From Halobacillus sp. Nhm2S1 (GTDB lineage Bacteria > Bacillota > Bacilli > Bacillales > Halobacillaceae): a DNA stretch of 64,000 nt. The notes under the pieces were generated by a model. It saw nothing but the letters and a program-made list of their open reading frames with translations. It was not told the DNA's origin and searched no databases. The first letter of the stretch is position 1. Every line of letters starts with the position of its first letter. Below are positions 34,765-43,639 of the stretch, piece by piece. The position numbers were made by a program, and so were the translations under genes. The stretch spans positions 62,001 to 126,000 of the forward strand of contig NZ_JAIEZV010000001.1 of NCBI RefSeq assembly GCF_019599545.1. Reading direction: 5' to 3'.

Positions 34765-34793
34765 GTATGATTTTTCTTTTCTCACACATAATA
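34765..34793 (+). promoter_or_regulatory. Sigma-G promoter of the spoVA operon
   Basis: GTATG (34765-34769) and CATAATA (34787-34793) are 17 bases apart; both are good matches to the sigma-G consensus GYATR / CATNNTA. spoVA is a known late forespore operon. Confidence 0.7.
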
Positions 34794-34829
34794 AGTCTAA
34801 GAAAAATTTACGCAGGGGAGGCGGTAGGA

Positions 34830-35447
34830 TTGGCGACTCCTGTCTATATACGTACAAAACAATCGATCTATGTTCCACCCTTGGCGAAGATACGGCTGCA
34901 GGATGTGGCGCGTGTTACGGGGCAAAAGCGTCATAAACCTGTCTTGGAACAGATGGTCCTGCATCAAGTCACGGAAGAGGATCAAAACATTGTCGTCATC
35001 GACTCTTTCATGATCATTGAGCAAGTCATTGAGAAATTCCCAGAACTTGAAGTCGAGCTGATCGGTCCGAATCAATGTGTGGTTCATGTGGAGAAACACC
35101 AGAAACAGCCATCCCCCTTACTGATCAGTGCGATATGGGTCCTGCTTTTTATCGGAGCAGCGATGGCGATCATGAACTTCCATTATGATGTGAGCATGCA
35201 GGCCGTGCAACAGAAATTACACTTTATGTTGACCGGGGAGAAAGTAGAGCATCCATTATGGATTCAAGTGCCGTATTCTATTGGTCTTGGCATTGGGATG
35301 ATTTTATTTTTTAACCACTGGTTCCAAAAACGTTTCAATGAAGAGCCGAGTCCGATGGAGGTTGAGATCTTCAACTATCAGGAAGACCTCGATCATTACG
35401 TGGCCATAAAAGAGAATAAGGTGGAAAAACAGGATGTGGATCGTTGA
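34830..35447 (+). CDS. spoVAA: Stage V sporulation protein AA
   Basis: This 205-residue protein has a cytoplasmic N-terminal domain (IRLQDVARVTGQ, DQNIVVIDSFMIIEQVIEKF) and two membrane helices (SAIWVLLFIGAAMAIMNF and YSIGLGIGMILFFNHWF). I use TTG 34830, eight bases after GGGGAGG; this gives a length like the 206 residues of B. subtilis SpoVAA and an equivalent N-terminus. It is part of the inner-membrane SpoVA channel that moves dipicolinic acid into the spore and out at germination. It overlaps spoVAB. Confidence 0.93.
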   Translation: MATPVYIRTKQSIYVPPLAKIRLQDVARVTGQKRHKPVLEQMVLHQVTEEDQNIVVIDSFMIIEQVIEKFPELEVELIGPNQCVVHVEKHQKQPSPLLISAIWVLLFIGAAMAIMNFHYDVSMQAVQQKLHFMLTGEKVEHPLWIQVPYSIGLGIGMILFFNHWFQKRFNEEPSPMEVEIFNYQEDLDHYVAIKENKVEKQDVDR

Positions 35448-35844
35448 AGTACTCATTGGACTTGCTGCAGGCATTGCAGTCGGAACCGGCTTTGTCGCTT
35501 TTTTAACAGTCCTTGGCATCGTCCCGAGACTCATGCAGTTGAGCCACTCGGAATCAAAACTCCGCAGTTATGAAATGGCTGTGATTCTTGGAGTTTTTGC
35601 TGGGATTTACCTCTCCTTTGGCGATGGACCTGTGAAAATGACTGTGATCGGACTTGTCATATGGGGGCTGTTCCATGGGATTTTTGTCGGGATGCTGGCC
35701 GCTGCTCTCACAGAGGTCCTCAACGTCTTTCCTCTTTTATTCAAAAGAATCGGAGTGGATGGCTTCCTTTTCACTCTTTTAATGGCACTCGTTCTTGGGA
35801 AAATCGCGGGTTCTTTATTTCAATGGATTATTTTTGTCAGGTGA
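35434..35844 (+). CDS. spoVAB: Stage V sporulation protein AB
   Basis: This 136-residue polytopic protein has four hydrophobic segments (LIGLAAGIAVGTGFVAFLTV, VILGVFAGIYLSFG, VIWGLFHGIFVGMLAAAL, FLFTLLMALVLGKIAG), as in known SpoVAB. It starts within the last codons of spoVAA, implying coupling. It belongs to the Ca-dipicolinate channel complex; its own role within it is not established. Confidence 0.93.
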   Translation: MWIVEVLIGLAAGIAVGTGFVAFLTVLGIVPRLMQLSHSESKLRSYEMAVILGVFAGIYLSFGDGPVKMTVIGLVIWGLFHGIFVGMLAAALTEVLNVFPLLFKRIGVDGFLFTLLMALVLGKIAGSLFQWIIFVR

Positions 35845-35870
35845 ACGATTTGTGATGAGGAGGAAGCAGT

Positions 35871-36329
35871 GTGGATAAACAACCGCTGAATGAGAAAAAT
35901 TTTGATAAGGCGAGAAAATCATACCAGCCAAAACCGCCTTATGTAATGAATTGTATCAAAGCTTTTATTGTAGGTGGATTGATATGCGTGTTTGGTGAAC
36001 TCCTAACTCAAATGTATATCCACTGGTTCGATTATAGTGAAAAAAATGCCATCAATCCGACGGTAGCAACTCTGATTCTTTTGTCTGCTCTCGCTACAGG
36101 TTTTGGTGTGTACGATAAGCTCGGTCAGTTTGCTGGTGCTGGTTCAGCGGTTCCTGTCACTGGATTTGCGAACTCGATTACCTCAGCGGCACTGGAGCAC
36201 AAATCCGAGGGCCTTGTACTAGGGGTGGCCACCAACTTATTCAAGTTAGCAGGCTCAGTCATTGTATTCGGTGTCGTTGCTGCTTATGTACTAGGAATCA
36301 TTCGATACGTGTGGTCGCTTATTTTTTAG
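35871..36329 (+). CDS. spoVAC: Stage V sporulation protein AC
   Basis: This 152-residue membrane protein is of the SpoVAC/AEB family. It has a hydrophilic N-terminus (~30 residues), helices such as AFIVGGLICVFGELLTQM and ATLILLSALATGFGVYD, and the family signature FAGAGSAVPVTGFANSITS. B. subtilis SpoVAC acts as a mechanosensitive pore for DPA. The GTG start at 35871 stands behind GAGGAGGAAGC. It shares the repeat fold with SpoVAEB at 37355. Confidence 0.94.
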   Translation: MDKQPLNEKNFDKARKSYQPKPPYVMNCIKAFIVGGLICVFGELLTQMYIHWFDYSEKNAINPTVATLILLSALATGFGVYDKLGQFAGAGSAVPVTGFANSITSAALEHKSEGLVLGVATNLFKLAGSVIVFGVVAAYVLGIIRYVWSLIF

Positions 36330-36341
36330 GAGGAAATGCAT

Positions 36342-37358
36342 ATGGCAAAAACGGGAACACAATCATGGACATTTACAGAACCTGTGTACTTACAATCCAC
36401 GGGCACAGCTGTAGGACCGATGGAAGGAGAAGGTCCACTGAAAGATACGTTTGACGTCATACATGAAGAACTTCATTGCGGTGAATCCAACTGGGAGCTT
36501 GCCGAACGCAAATTGATGACCGATGCGGTCAACACATGCTTGCAAAAAGCAGGGGTGGACCAGTCCAATATTGATTTATTTTTAGCGGGGGATCTGTTGA
36601 ACCAAAACGTCACAGGGAACTATGTGGCGAGACACCTAGGCATTCCCGTACTCGGCATGTTCGGGGCATGTTCGACGAGTATGGAAACCCTTGCGACAGG
36701 AGCGGCACTCGTCTCATCAGGATACGCTAAACAAGCATTAGTAGCCGTTAGCTCACACAACTGTACAGCTGAGCGTCAGTTCCGTTACCCGACAGAGTAT
36801 GGAGGACAAAAGCCAAAAACCGCTACGTTCACTGTGACAGGAAGCGGGGCCGCCCTTCTTTCGAAAACCCCATCACAGATCAAGGTAGAAGCTGCAACCA
36901 TCGGAAAAGTTATGGATTACAATGTCAAAGATCCGTTTGATATGGGTTCAGCGATGGCACCTGCTGCCTGGGATACGATTAAAACACACCTGCAGGATAT
37001 GGGACGGGTTCCCGGTGATTATGATGTGATTGCGACAGGGGACTTGTCTGCTGTCGGGACCCCTATATTGAAGGACCTGATGAAACAGGACGGTTTTGAT
37101 ATCAGTGATGTTCACAAAGATTGTGGGCTGCTGGTCTTTCACAGCGATCAACCTGTGTTTGCCGGAGGAAGCGGATGTGCGTGCTCAGCTGTTGTCACCT
37201 ACGGAAAAATTGTACAGGATCTGATCAGTGGAAAATACAACCGGGTGTTAATTGTAGCGACAGGTGCCCTCATGAGTCCAATGATGCTTCAGCAGAAAGA
37301 ATCAATTCCAGGAATTGCTCATGCTGTCGTCCTCACAAGAGGGGAGGGGCAGTCATGA
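36342..37358 (+). CDS. spoVAD: Stage V sporulation protein AD
   Basis: This 338-residue peripheral inner-membrane protein with a thiolase-like fold binds dipicolinate. It has [20 protein letters not shown], the thiolase-position Cys in [33 protein letters not shown] and [15 protein letters not shown], all strongly conserved. The second of two nearby ATGs (36342) has ideal spacing from AGGAGG and matches the known start. Its stop overlaps the spoVAEB start (ATGA). Confidence 0.96.
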   Translation: MAKTGTQSWTFTEPVYLQSTGTAVGPMEGEGPLKDTFDVIHEELHCGESNWELAERKLMTDAVNTCLQKAGVDQSNIDLFLAGDLLNQNVTGNYVARHLGIPVLGMFGACSTSMETLATGAALVSSGYAKQALVAVSSHNCTAERQFRYPTEYGGQKPKTATFTVTGSGAALLSKTPSQIKVEAATIGKVMDYNVKDPFDMGSAMAPAAWDTIKTHLQDMGRVPGDYDVIATGDLSAVGTPILKDLMKQDGFDISDVHKDCGLLVFHSDQPVFAGGSGCACSAVVTYGKIVQDLISGKYNRVLIVATGALMSPMMLQQKESIPGIAHAVVLTRGEGQS

Positions 37359-37705
37359 CGTTTTTATGGGCGTTCATCGTCGGGGGGAGCATCTGCGTAA
37401 TCGGACAGATTTTATTGGATGTATTTAAATTGACTCCTGCCCATGTGATGTCTTCCTTCGTTGTCGCTGGGGCGGTTCTGGATGCGTTCGATCTTTATGA
37501 TAACCTTATTGAATTTGCCGGTGCAGGAGCGACTGTGCCGATCACAAGCTTCGGGCATTCTCTTTTGCATGGGGCCATGGAACAGGCGGATGAACATGGT
37601 TTTATCGGAGTTGCCGTCGGGATCTTCGAATTGACATCTGCAGGTATTGCATCTGCGATATTGTTTGGATTTATCGTTGCTGTCATTTTCAAGCCAAAAG
37701 GATAA
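37355..37705 (+). CDS. spoVAEB: Stage V sporulation protein AEB
   Basis: This 116-residue membrane protein matches the known length of SpoVAEb exactly. Helices [19 protein letters not shown] and [16 protein letters not shown] precede the signature [20 protein letters not shown] and a last helix ([20 protein letters not shown]). The ATG at 37355 overlaps the spoVAD stop. In B. subtilis spoVAEA follows; here spoVAF starts only 24 bases later, so AEA is absent from this operon. Confidence 0.94.
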   Translation: MTFLWAFIVGGSICVIGQILLDVFKLTPAHVMSSFVVAGAVLDAFDLYDNLIEFAGAGATVPITSFGHSLLHGAMEQADEHGFIGVAVGIFELTSAGIASAILFGFIVAVIFKPKG

Positions 37706-37729
37706 ATGAATTTCAAGGAGTGGAGGTTT

Positions 37730-39199
37730 ATGCCTGAGAAGAAAAAAGAAACGCCCATCGTCATGAAGCTTGATCAAAACCGAAAGACGATGAATGAACG
37801 AATTGGCGTAGACCAATCATTTGATGCCGGTTTCCGTACATTGACCCTGCTCGGTGTTGAAGTGAATTTTTATTATGTCACCGGGTTAGTCGAGACTCCA
37901 ATTGTTGTTGAAGTGATGCGTCAATTGATGGAAATGAATGATACGGAAGACCATGTCGACTCTGTATTTAAATCCATAAAAGAGGAAATCCCTCATCAGC
38001 AAGTAGAAACAACCTCAGACATCGATAAGTGTATCACGCAGATGCTTTCCGGTCTGATGGTCATTTTCGTCGATGGCGAAACAGAGGCGTTCATCGTCGA
38101 TGTGCGGACATATCCGGGAAGGACTCCAGAGGAACCGGATACGGAGAAGGTCATCCGTGGTTCAAGAGACGGGTACACGGAAAACATCATAGAAAATACA
38201 GCTCTTACACGTCGTCGCATCAGAGATGAACGTTTGAGAAATGAAATCATGCAGGTCGGAAATCGTTCGAAAACAGATGTCTGTATCACATACATCAAAG
38301 ACGTAGCCGATCCAGGTCTCGTGCAGTTATTAAAGGATGAAATTCAAAAAATCGATATCGACGGCTTGTCGATGGCTGATAAAAGTCTTGAAGAGTATAT
38401 TGTGAACCAGGGAAGGAACCCGTTTCCGCTCGTAAGATATACGGAGCGTCCGGATGTCGTCGCCTCCCATTTGTTTGAAGGCCACGTGGTCATCATGACC
38501 GACACATCCCCAAGTACGATCATTACTCCCACCACGTACTTTCACCATGTGCAGCATGCAGAGGAATTCCGGCAGTCTCCTCCTGTAGGGACTTTTGTAC
38601 GATGGGTGCGTTTCTTTGGGATCTTTGCCTCAGTATTTGTTCTGCCATTATGGATGCTGTTCGTCATGCAGCCGGATCTGCTTCCCGAACCGTTTGCTTT
38701 TATCGGCCCCAATGAGGAGAGCTCGATCCCTATCATCTATCAAATTTTAATTGCCGATTTAGGCTTGGAGATGTTAAGGATCGCGGCCATTCATACACCG
38801 ACGCCTTTATCGACGGCTATGGGACTTATTGCCGCTGTTCTTATAGGACAAATCGCCATTGACGTAGGAATGTTTGTACCCGAAGTCATCCTTTACGTCG
38901 CCGTATCAGCCATCGGATCTTATTCAACGCCGAGTTATGAATTATCTGTAGCCAATAAAATGGCACGTATCCTATTTGTGATTTTAGTCGCTTTATTCGG
39001 AATCAAAGGGCTTATGTGTGGATTTTTGGCTTATGTTCTGCTTTTAGCAAATACAAAGTCATTGAACACTCCATATTTGTGGCCATTTCTACCGTTCAAC
39101 GGAAAAGCGGCGGTCCAGATCATTCTCCGCCTCAGCATGCCATCGTTGAAAGTGAGGCCGAGTGTGGTTCACCCTCAGAACAATCATCGTCAAAAATAA
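37730..39199 (+). CDS. spoVAF: Stage V sporulation protein AF (GerA-family)
   Basis: This 489-residue protein is homologous to GerA A subunits, with a large hydrophilic N-terminal domain (SRDGYTENIIENTALTRRRI; FPLVRYTERPDVVASHLFEG) and a membrane domain from residue ~290 (FFGIFASVFVLPLWML and several more). The family stretch is AAIHTPTPLSTAMGLIAAV. SpoVAF forms a germination channel component with its partner FigP/YqhR in B. subtilis. The start 37730 (MPEKKKETP) follows GGAGTGGAGG; an ATG 24 bases upstream is less likely. It ends the operon. Paralogue of the gene at 1-1296. Confidence 0.94.
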   Translation: MPEKKKETPIVMKLDQNRKTMNERIGVDQSFDAGFRTLTLLGVEVNFYYVTGLVETPIVVEVMRQLMEMNDTEDHVDSVFKSIKEEIPHQQVETTSDIDKCITQMLSGLMVIFVDGETEAFIVDVRTYPGRTPEEPDTEKVIRGSRDGYTENIIENTALTRRRIRDERLRNEIMQVGNRSKTDVCITYIKDVADPGLVQLLKDEIQKIDIDGLSMADKSLEEYIVNQGRNPFPLVRYTERPDVVASHLFEGHVVIMTDTSPSTIITPTTYFHHVQHAEEFRQSPPVGTFVRWVRFFGIFASVFVLPLWMLFVMQPDLLPEPFAFIGPNEESSIPIIYQILIADLGLEMLRIAAIHTPTPLSTAMGLIAAVLIGQIAIDVGMFVPEVILYVAVSAIGSYSTPSYELSVANKMARILFVILVALFGIKGLMCGFLAYVLLLANTKSLNTPYLWPFLPFNGKAAVQIILRLSMPSLKVRPSVVHPQNNHRQK

Positions 39200-39246
39200 T
39201 CGTATTGCCCGTTCTTTAGCAATGTGATAAATTAAAATAAATCTTG

Positions 39247-39282
39247 ATGTCCTTTGTTTTCAAGGGGCATTTTCTTTTTATC
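39247..39282 (+). terminator. Terminator of the spoVA operon
   Basis: ATGTCCTT pairs with AAGGGGCAT (one G-U, one extra base) before TTTTCTTTTT. Confidence 0.65.
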
Positions 39283-39313
39283 ATTTCTCCGTAAGTAGAA
39301 AAGGTGGGTTACG

Positions 39314-40609
39314 ATGAAGCATGATGTGAATGAAAAAGGGCAATTGTTGATCGGACAGGTCCCAGCTGCGGACCTTGCTGAACAATATGGCACCCCTCTT
39401 TATGTATATGATGTAGGTGAAATTAGAAAAAAGGCGCGGGCCTTCGTACAGACGTTCAAAGAAAATCAGGTAGCGGCGCAAGTCGCCTATGCGAGTAAAG
39501 CTTTTTCTTCTGTCGCTATGCTCCAGGTTGCGAACCAGGAAGGACTCAGTTTGGACGTCGTTTCTGAAGGAGAACTACATACGGCCCTTGAAGCAGGCTT
39601 CCCGGTAGAAAAGATCCACATGCACGGAAACAATAAGAGTATCCGTGAGTTGGAGATGGCGGTAGAACATGGGATCGGATGTATCGTCGTCGATAACTTT
39701 TATGAAATCGAACTCCTTCATTCCATCCTCGAAGAGCAGAACAAACAGATGGATGTCTTATTGAGGGTGACACCAGGGATCGAAGCCCATACCCATGATT
39801 ATATTTTGACAGGGCAGGAAGACTCAAAATTCGGCTTCGATTTGAGTAGTGGCCAGGCTGAGGAGGCATTCATGAAAGTCAAGGAGAATGCCAATATCCG
39901 TTTAGTCGGACTTCACTGCCACATCGGTTCCCAAATCTTCGAGACTAGTGGTTTCGAAATGGCAACAAGAAAACTCTTCACTACCTTGAAAGAGTGGCGT
40001 GACCACTACGGATATGAAGCGACTGTACTGAATTTAGGTGGCGGCTTCGGTATTCAATATACGAAAGAGGACGAACCTCTGGAGCTGGATCAATATGCCC
40101 ATGCTCTCATTCGCGAAGTGAAAAATCTCTCTTCCCAGTACGATTATCCTATGCCGGAAATCTGGATCGAGCCAGGGCGAGCAATCGTCGGGGAAGCGGG
40201 TACAACGATCTATACCGTCGGTTCCACGAAGGAAGTCCCTGAGGTGAGGACCTATGTTTCTGTCGACGGTGGAATGACTGATAATATTCGTCCAGCCCTT
40301 TACCAGGCGAAATATGAAGCGGCGCTTGTAGAAAAAATGGATCAAAAGCCGGAAAAAGAGTATTCCATAGCTGGGAAGTGCTGTGAATCTGGAGATATGC
40401 TAATATGGGATGTGGCGCTTCCGCCAGTTGAACATGGAGATAGACTTGCAGTTTTCAGCACGGGAGCGTATGGTTATGCTATGGCTAACAATTATAACCG
40501 CTTTCAAAAAGCGGCCGTCGTGTTTGTCGAAGACGGAAAGCATCAGCTTGTCGTCAGAAGAGAGAGCTATCAAGAGATGACACGACTCGATTTAAGTTAT
40601 GAAAAATGA
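39314..40609 (+). CDS. lysA: Diaminopimelate decarboxylase
   Basis: This 431-residue PLP-dependent fold-III decarboxylase performs the last step of lysine synthesis, meso-diaminopimelate to L-lysine. The PLP lysine is Lys62 (AYASKAFSS). Other features are LHCHIGSQIFET, LNLGGGFGIQY, EPGRAIVGEAG and the C-terminal catalytic Cys in GKCCESGDML with TGAYGYAMANNYN. The order spoVAF-lysA-ppiB is conserved. The leader is too short for a lysine riboswitch. The ribosome site is weak, AAAGGTGGG. Its presence shows that the organism makes mDAP. Confidence 0.96.
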   Translation: MKHDVNEKGQLLIGQVPAADLAEQYGTPLYVYDVGEIRKKARAFVQTFKENQVAAQVAYASKAFSSVAMLQVANQEGLSLDVVSEGELHTALEAGFPVEKIHMHGNNKSIRELEMAVEHGIGCIVVDNFYEIELLHSILEEQNKQMDVLLRVTPGIEAHTHDYILTGQEDSKFGFDLSSGQAEEAFMKVKENANIRLVGLHCHIGSQIFETSGFEMATRKLFTTLKEWRDHYGYEATVLNLGGGFGIQYTKEDEPLELDQYAHALIREVKNLSSQYDYPMPEIWIEPGRAIVGEAGTTIYTVGSTKEVPEVRTYVSVDGGMTDNIRPALYQAKYEAALVEKMDQKPEKEYSIAGKCCESGDMLIWDVALPPVEHGDRLAVFSTGAYGYAMANNYNRFQKAAVVFVEDGKHQLVVRRESYQEMTRLDLSYEK

Positions 40610-40623
40610 GAGGGGTATGAGAA

Positions 40624-41058
40624 ATGAAACAAGCAACAATTGAATTTGAAAATGGAGAAAAAATGCAGATTGAACTATACGAGGAAGCAGCACCGAATAC
40701 GGTTGCAAATTTTGAGAAGCTTGCCAATGATGAATTTTACGATGGATTGACTTTCCACCGTGTCATCCCTGACTTCGTCATTCAGGGTGGGTGCCCGAAT
40801 GGGACAGGAACAGGTGGCCCAGGTTATACGATCAAATGCGAAACGGAAGGCAATCCTCACAAGCATGAGCGAGGAACCCTTTCCATGGCCCATGCTGGAA
40901 AAGATACAGGAGGAAGCCAATTCTTCGTCTGTCACTCTCCTCAGCCACATCTAGACGGACGTCATACAGTTTTCGGTAAAGTGGTCGAAGGCGTGGACAC
41001 GGTCGATCGTGTTCGTGTCGGAGATGTGATGCAGAAGGTCCGTGTCGAGGACAAATAA
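40624..41058 (+). CDS. ppiB: Peptidyl-prolyl cis-trans isomerase (cyclophilin)
   Basis: This 144-residue cytoplasmic cyclophilin speeds proline isomerisation during folding. The active-site Arg and Phe are in [13 protein letters not shown], followed by [30 protein letters not shown] and [14 protein letters not shown]. It starts 14 bases after lysA behind GAGGGGTATG and is probably cotranscribed with it. Confidence 0.96.
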   Translation: MKQATIEFENGEKMQIELYEEAAPNTVANFEKLANDEFYDGLTFHRVIPDFVIQGGCPNGTGTGGPGYTIKCETEGNPHKHERGTLSMAHAGKDTGGSQFFVCHSPQPHLDGRHTVFGKVVEGVDTVDRVRVGDVMQKVRVEDK

Positions 41059-41076
41059 TCACCGAATGAGCCCTTC

Positions 41077-41541
41077 ATGATTGTTACACTATTCTTATTG
41101 ATTTTTATGGTGGCACCTTTAAGCCTGTTTATCCATGAGCTTGGTCACCTTTTCCCCGGCCTGTACTTTCGGGCAGACCAGAGTGTTCTTCACCTTGGTC
41201 GGGGAAAAGTGATTGGTCAATGGGAAAAAAACAGGATAAAGGTGTACATCCACCTTTTTTTCTTCCAGGGAGCTTACTCGGTGAATGAACGGAAGACTCC
41301 GTTCAAAGATTCCGAAAAAGCTTGGATCAGCATGGGTGGTCCATTATTTAATGCTATAACGGCTTTCGTATTATTTTTATGGTTTAAGGAAGAGGGGGGC
41401 GCGCTCCTTCGGATCTCTTTCCTTTTCAATACTTATCTTGCTCTGATGAATCTCATTCCATTTTCTGTAAAAGGGAAAGGTTCTGACGGGTATCGGCTCT
41501 GGTCGGTCGTGAAACGCCGGTTTTTGGACAGGCTTGAATAA
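41077..41541 (+). CDS. Small M50-like site-2 protease family membrane protein
   Basis: This 154-residue membrane protein has the zinc motif HELGH at 20-24 inside its first helix and a second conserved stretch LMNLIPFSVKGKGSDGYRLW (NxxP and DG, near 128-147), as in minimal M50 metalloproteases. It lacks a PDZ domain. Such small M50 proteins occur widely in Bacillaceae without a defined substrate. The ATG lies 18 bases after ppiB with a weak ribosome site, so expression may depend on read-through and coupling. Confidence 0.8.
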   Translation: MIVTLFLLIFMVAPLSLFIHELGHLFPGLYFRADQSVLHLGRGKVIGQWEKNRIKVYIHLFFFQGAYSVNERKTPFKDSEKAWISMGGPLFNAITAFVLFLWFKEEGGALLRISFLFNTYLALMNLIPFSVKGKGSDGYRLWSVVKRRFLDRLE

Positions 41542-41603
41542 TTAGGGGCTATGCTATATTCTATGTACCGGGGCAAATCACAAAAAACCGGGGGAAACGT
41601 ATA

Positions 41604-41693
41604 ATGAAAATGAAAAATTGGATGCTGTTTACGTTTCTATCGTTGTTCAGCATCGGCTGGGGTTTATACTACTGGTTCGTCATCGTCATGTGA
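41604..41693 (+). CDS. 29-residue single-helix membrane peptide
   Basis: A short frame encodes MKMKNWMLFTFLSLFSIGWG followed by LYYWFVIVM: two lysines, then one continuous membrane helix. A GGGGGAAA ribosome site stands eight bases upstream, and TTGAAT/TATATT elements lie before it. Peptides of this type are often missed by annotation. It could be a type I toxin-like or regulatory membrane peptide, but nothing here proves function. Confidence 0.45.
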   Translation: MKMKNWMLFTFLSLFSIGWGLYYWFVIVM

Positions 41694-41808
41694 GCTTGAC
41701 ATATAGGAAGAATTAGACAATGATTGAAAGTAACCAATTTCTTAATTCGATCCATCGGTTGATCATCTGGAACTCTAGGAAAGTTATTTTCATAATTGAG
41801 GGGTTAAT

Positions 41809-42174
41809 ATGTTAATTCGATATAAAAAATCATTTGAAAAGATTGCGATGGGTTTGCTTTCTTTCATGCCTGAAGTTTCAGACGTAAAGACACTTCAGGA
41901 AATTATAAAGGAATACGATTCCAATCCTGATTGGAATCTATTTTTGTGGAAAGAGGAAGATATCCTCGGTGCGGTCGGCGTGCGTTTAGAAGATGGCAAA
42001 GCTGTCATTCAGCACGTATCCGTCAACCCTTCCCATCGTAACACTGGGATTGGAAGACAGATGATCCACCGTGTCCGTGATCACTTCAAAAATGAGTGTG
42101 ACGTATGTGCTGATGTAGCTACAGAATCATTCATTGAGAAATGTGATGAAGAAAGTGCCTCGTCACAGCTATAA
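41809..42174 (+). CDS. ribT: GNAT-family protein RibT
   Basis: This 121-residue acetyltransferase-like protein has the acetyl-CoA loop region VNPSHRNTGIGRQMIHRVRD and an acidic C-terminal tail. Length and sequence pattern fit RibT, which in B. subtilis is the last gene of the riboflavin operon just upstream of ypuF-scpA. Here it stands at the same genome position but the ribDEAH genes and FMN riboswitch are absent. Function of RibT is unclear. A terminator follows. Confidence 0.8.
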   Translation: MLIRYKKSFEKIAMGLLSFMPEVSDVKTLQEIIKEYDSNPDWNLFLWKEEDILGAVGVRLEDGKAVIQHVSVNPSHRNTGIGRQMIHRVRDHFKNECDVCADVATESFIEKCDEESASSQL

Positions 42175-42178
42175 AGAA

Positions 42179-42216
42179 CAAGGAGGTGTCGATTCACGAC
42201 ACCTCCTTTGTTTCGT
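42179..42216. terminator. Bidirectional terminator
   Basis: AAGGAGGTGTCG ATTCA CGACACCTCCTT is a perfect 12-bp stem between the convergent ribT and ypuF. Confidence 0.92.
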
Positions 42217-42217
42217 T

Positions 42218-42694
42218 TCACTGATTTCTCATTTTATGCTTGTCCACAAGAAACTCATCGGTCATGTTACTTGGAGAGCCGTAGGCAGCGCCCCATTGTT
42301 GGCATAAAAGGTGTACGTCTTTTAGAAGCTTCATATCAATGATGGGCATATTCCAGCTGCGGTAGGGGACTTCTGCGTCTAAACGGGCTTTAAATTCTTG
42401 CAGCTGTTTTTCCAGGCGTTCCCCGTCCAGACCAAGGAGTGGGAGTTCCTTTTCGTGCTCTGGTTTCTTCCGTAAACACCGTTGCACCAGAGTCCTGGCA
42501 CCTTTTTGGTTCCCTCTGCGATCATGGTACATGGCTACGGCAATTTGGATGAGCCAAACCCAGATGGAAGATTGATTCCTTGGATCTACTTCTTTCCAGT
42601 ATTCTTCAAGGATTTCATGACACTCGAAATAATCTCTCGTACCGTGGAAATGAGCGAGGAATTCGATATAAGCTCTCGGATACATATCATTCAT
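42218..42694 (-). CDS. ypuF: DUF309 family protein YpuF
   Basis: This is a DUF309 protein of ~158 residues with the signature MYPRAYIEFLAHFHGTRDYF, ECHEILEEYW and a helix ending QIAVAMYHDRRGN. Helical bundle, cytoplasmic, function unknown. The start is uncertain: MYP at 42685 is where the family normally begins, 42694 has AAAGGA close by, and longer in-frame extensions run to 42745 or beyond without a ribosome site. It sits before scpA as in B. subtilis but in opposite orientation, a local inversion relative to that genome (from memory). Confidence 0.85.
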   Translation of the reverse strand: MNDMYPRAYIEFLAHFHGTRDYFECHEILEEYWKEVDPRNQSSIWVWLIQIAVAMYHDRRGNQKGARTLVQRCLRKKPEHEKELPLLGLDGERLEKQLQEFKARLDAEVPYRSWNMPIIDMKLLKDVHLLCQQWGAAYGSPSNMTDEFLVDKHKMRNQ

Positions 42695-42883
42695 CCATTC
42701 CTTTGATCCAACCATTGGAAGTTTGGTTGTTGATTTAGCAGACATTGTAAGTATATCTATAGTATAACTCAACGGAAGACGTAAGACGAAAGACTTGCTT
42801 AGCCATGAAATACATACTGTCCCAGCAGGATATTTTTTGATACCATTAATAAAAAGAACCTTGGACCGTAAAGGAAGAATGAT

Positions 42884-43639
42884 ATGAAAAAAAGCTACCA
42901 AGTGAAAGTGGAAGGTTTTGAAGGACCTCTTGATCTTCTTTTACACCTGATCAATCGATACGAAATCGATATTTATAACATACCTGTTTCCAAAATTACC
43001 GATCAGTACATGAACTATATCCATACGATGCAGGAGCTTGAGTTGGATCTCGCGAGCGAATATCTCGTTATGGCTGCTACTTTACTGGCGATGAAAAGTC
43101 AGATGCTTCTTCCTAATCAGACCGTGGAAGATGAATTCGAAGAGGGGGAGCTTGAAGATGACCCTCGTGAAGATTTGATGCGGCGTTTGATTGAATACCG
43201 TAAATATAAACAAGCGGCAGAGGAACTGAAGGAAAAAGAACTCGATGCCAACCGCATCTATACCCGGCCTCCTTTGAATATGGAAGGTTGGGAAGAAGAG
43301 ATGCCGGAAGTACGCCCTGGTGAAGCTTCTGTTTACGATATGATTCAGGCGATGGGTAATCTATTAAAGCGTGCCAAAACGGAAAAACCGCAGGAAGCGA
43401 AAGTTCGAAGAGATGAAATCCCCATTCAAATGAGAATGGAAGAAATTCTTGGGAAAATTGATGTTCAAGCAGGTGGCACTCCTTTTCATCAGTTATTTGA
43501 AAAACGAACACGACCGCATATCGTCGTTACCTTCATCGCTTTACTTGAATTGATGAAGAGCAACGATATCGTGTGTGTCCAACAACAACATTTTGATGAA
43601 CTAATCGTATATAAGATGGAGGATGCACCATGGAGTTAG
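42884..43639 (+). CDS. scpA: Segregation and condensation protein A
   Basis: This 251-residue kleisin subunit of the SMC-ScpAB condensin begins YQVKVEGFEGPLDLLLHLIN, the ScpA signature that binds the Smc neck, followed by VSKITDQYMNYIHTMQELEL. An acidic linker (EDEFEEGELEDDPRED) and a C-terminal winged helix (HIVVTFIALLELMKSNDI) contact Smc heads. It overlaps scpB by 10 bases. AAGGAAG precedes the ATG. Confidence 0.96.
   Translation: MKKSYQVKVEGFEGPLDLLLHLINRYEIDIYNIPVSKITDQYMNYIHTMQELELDLASEYLVMAATLLAMKSQMLLPNQTVEDEFEEGELEDDPREDLMRRLIEYRKYKQAAEELKEKELDANRIYTRPPLNMEGWEEEMPEVRPGEASVYDMIQAMGNLLKRAKTEKPQEAKVRRDEIPIQMRMEEILGKIDVQAGGTPFHQLFEKRTRPHIVVTFIALLELMKSNDIVCVQQQHFDELIVYKMEDAPWS

Noticed and set aside
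39200-39313. Lysine riboswitch before lysA
   Set aside because: The interval is about 115 bases, mostly the spoVA terminator, too short for an L-box, and its conserved elements are absent.
41542-41808. FMN riboswitch before ribT
   Set aside because: No RFN-element motifs found; the interval holds only a small peptide gene.
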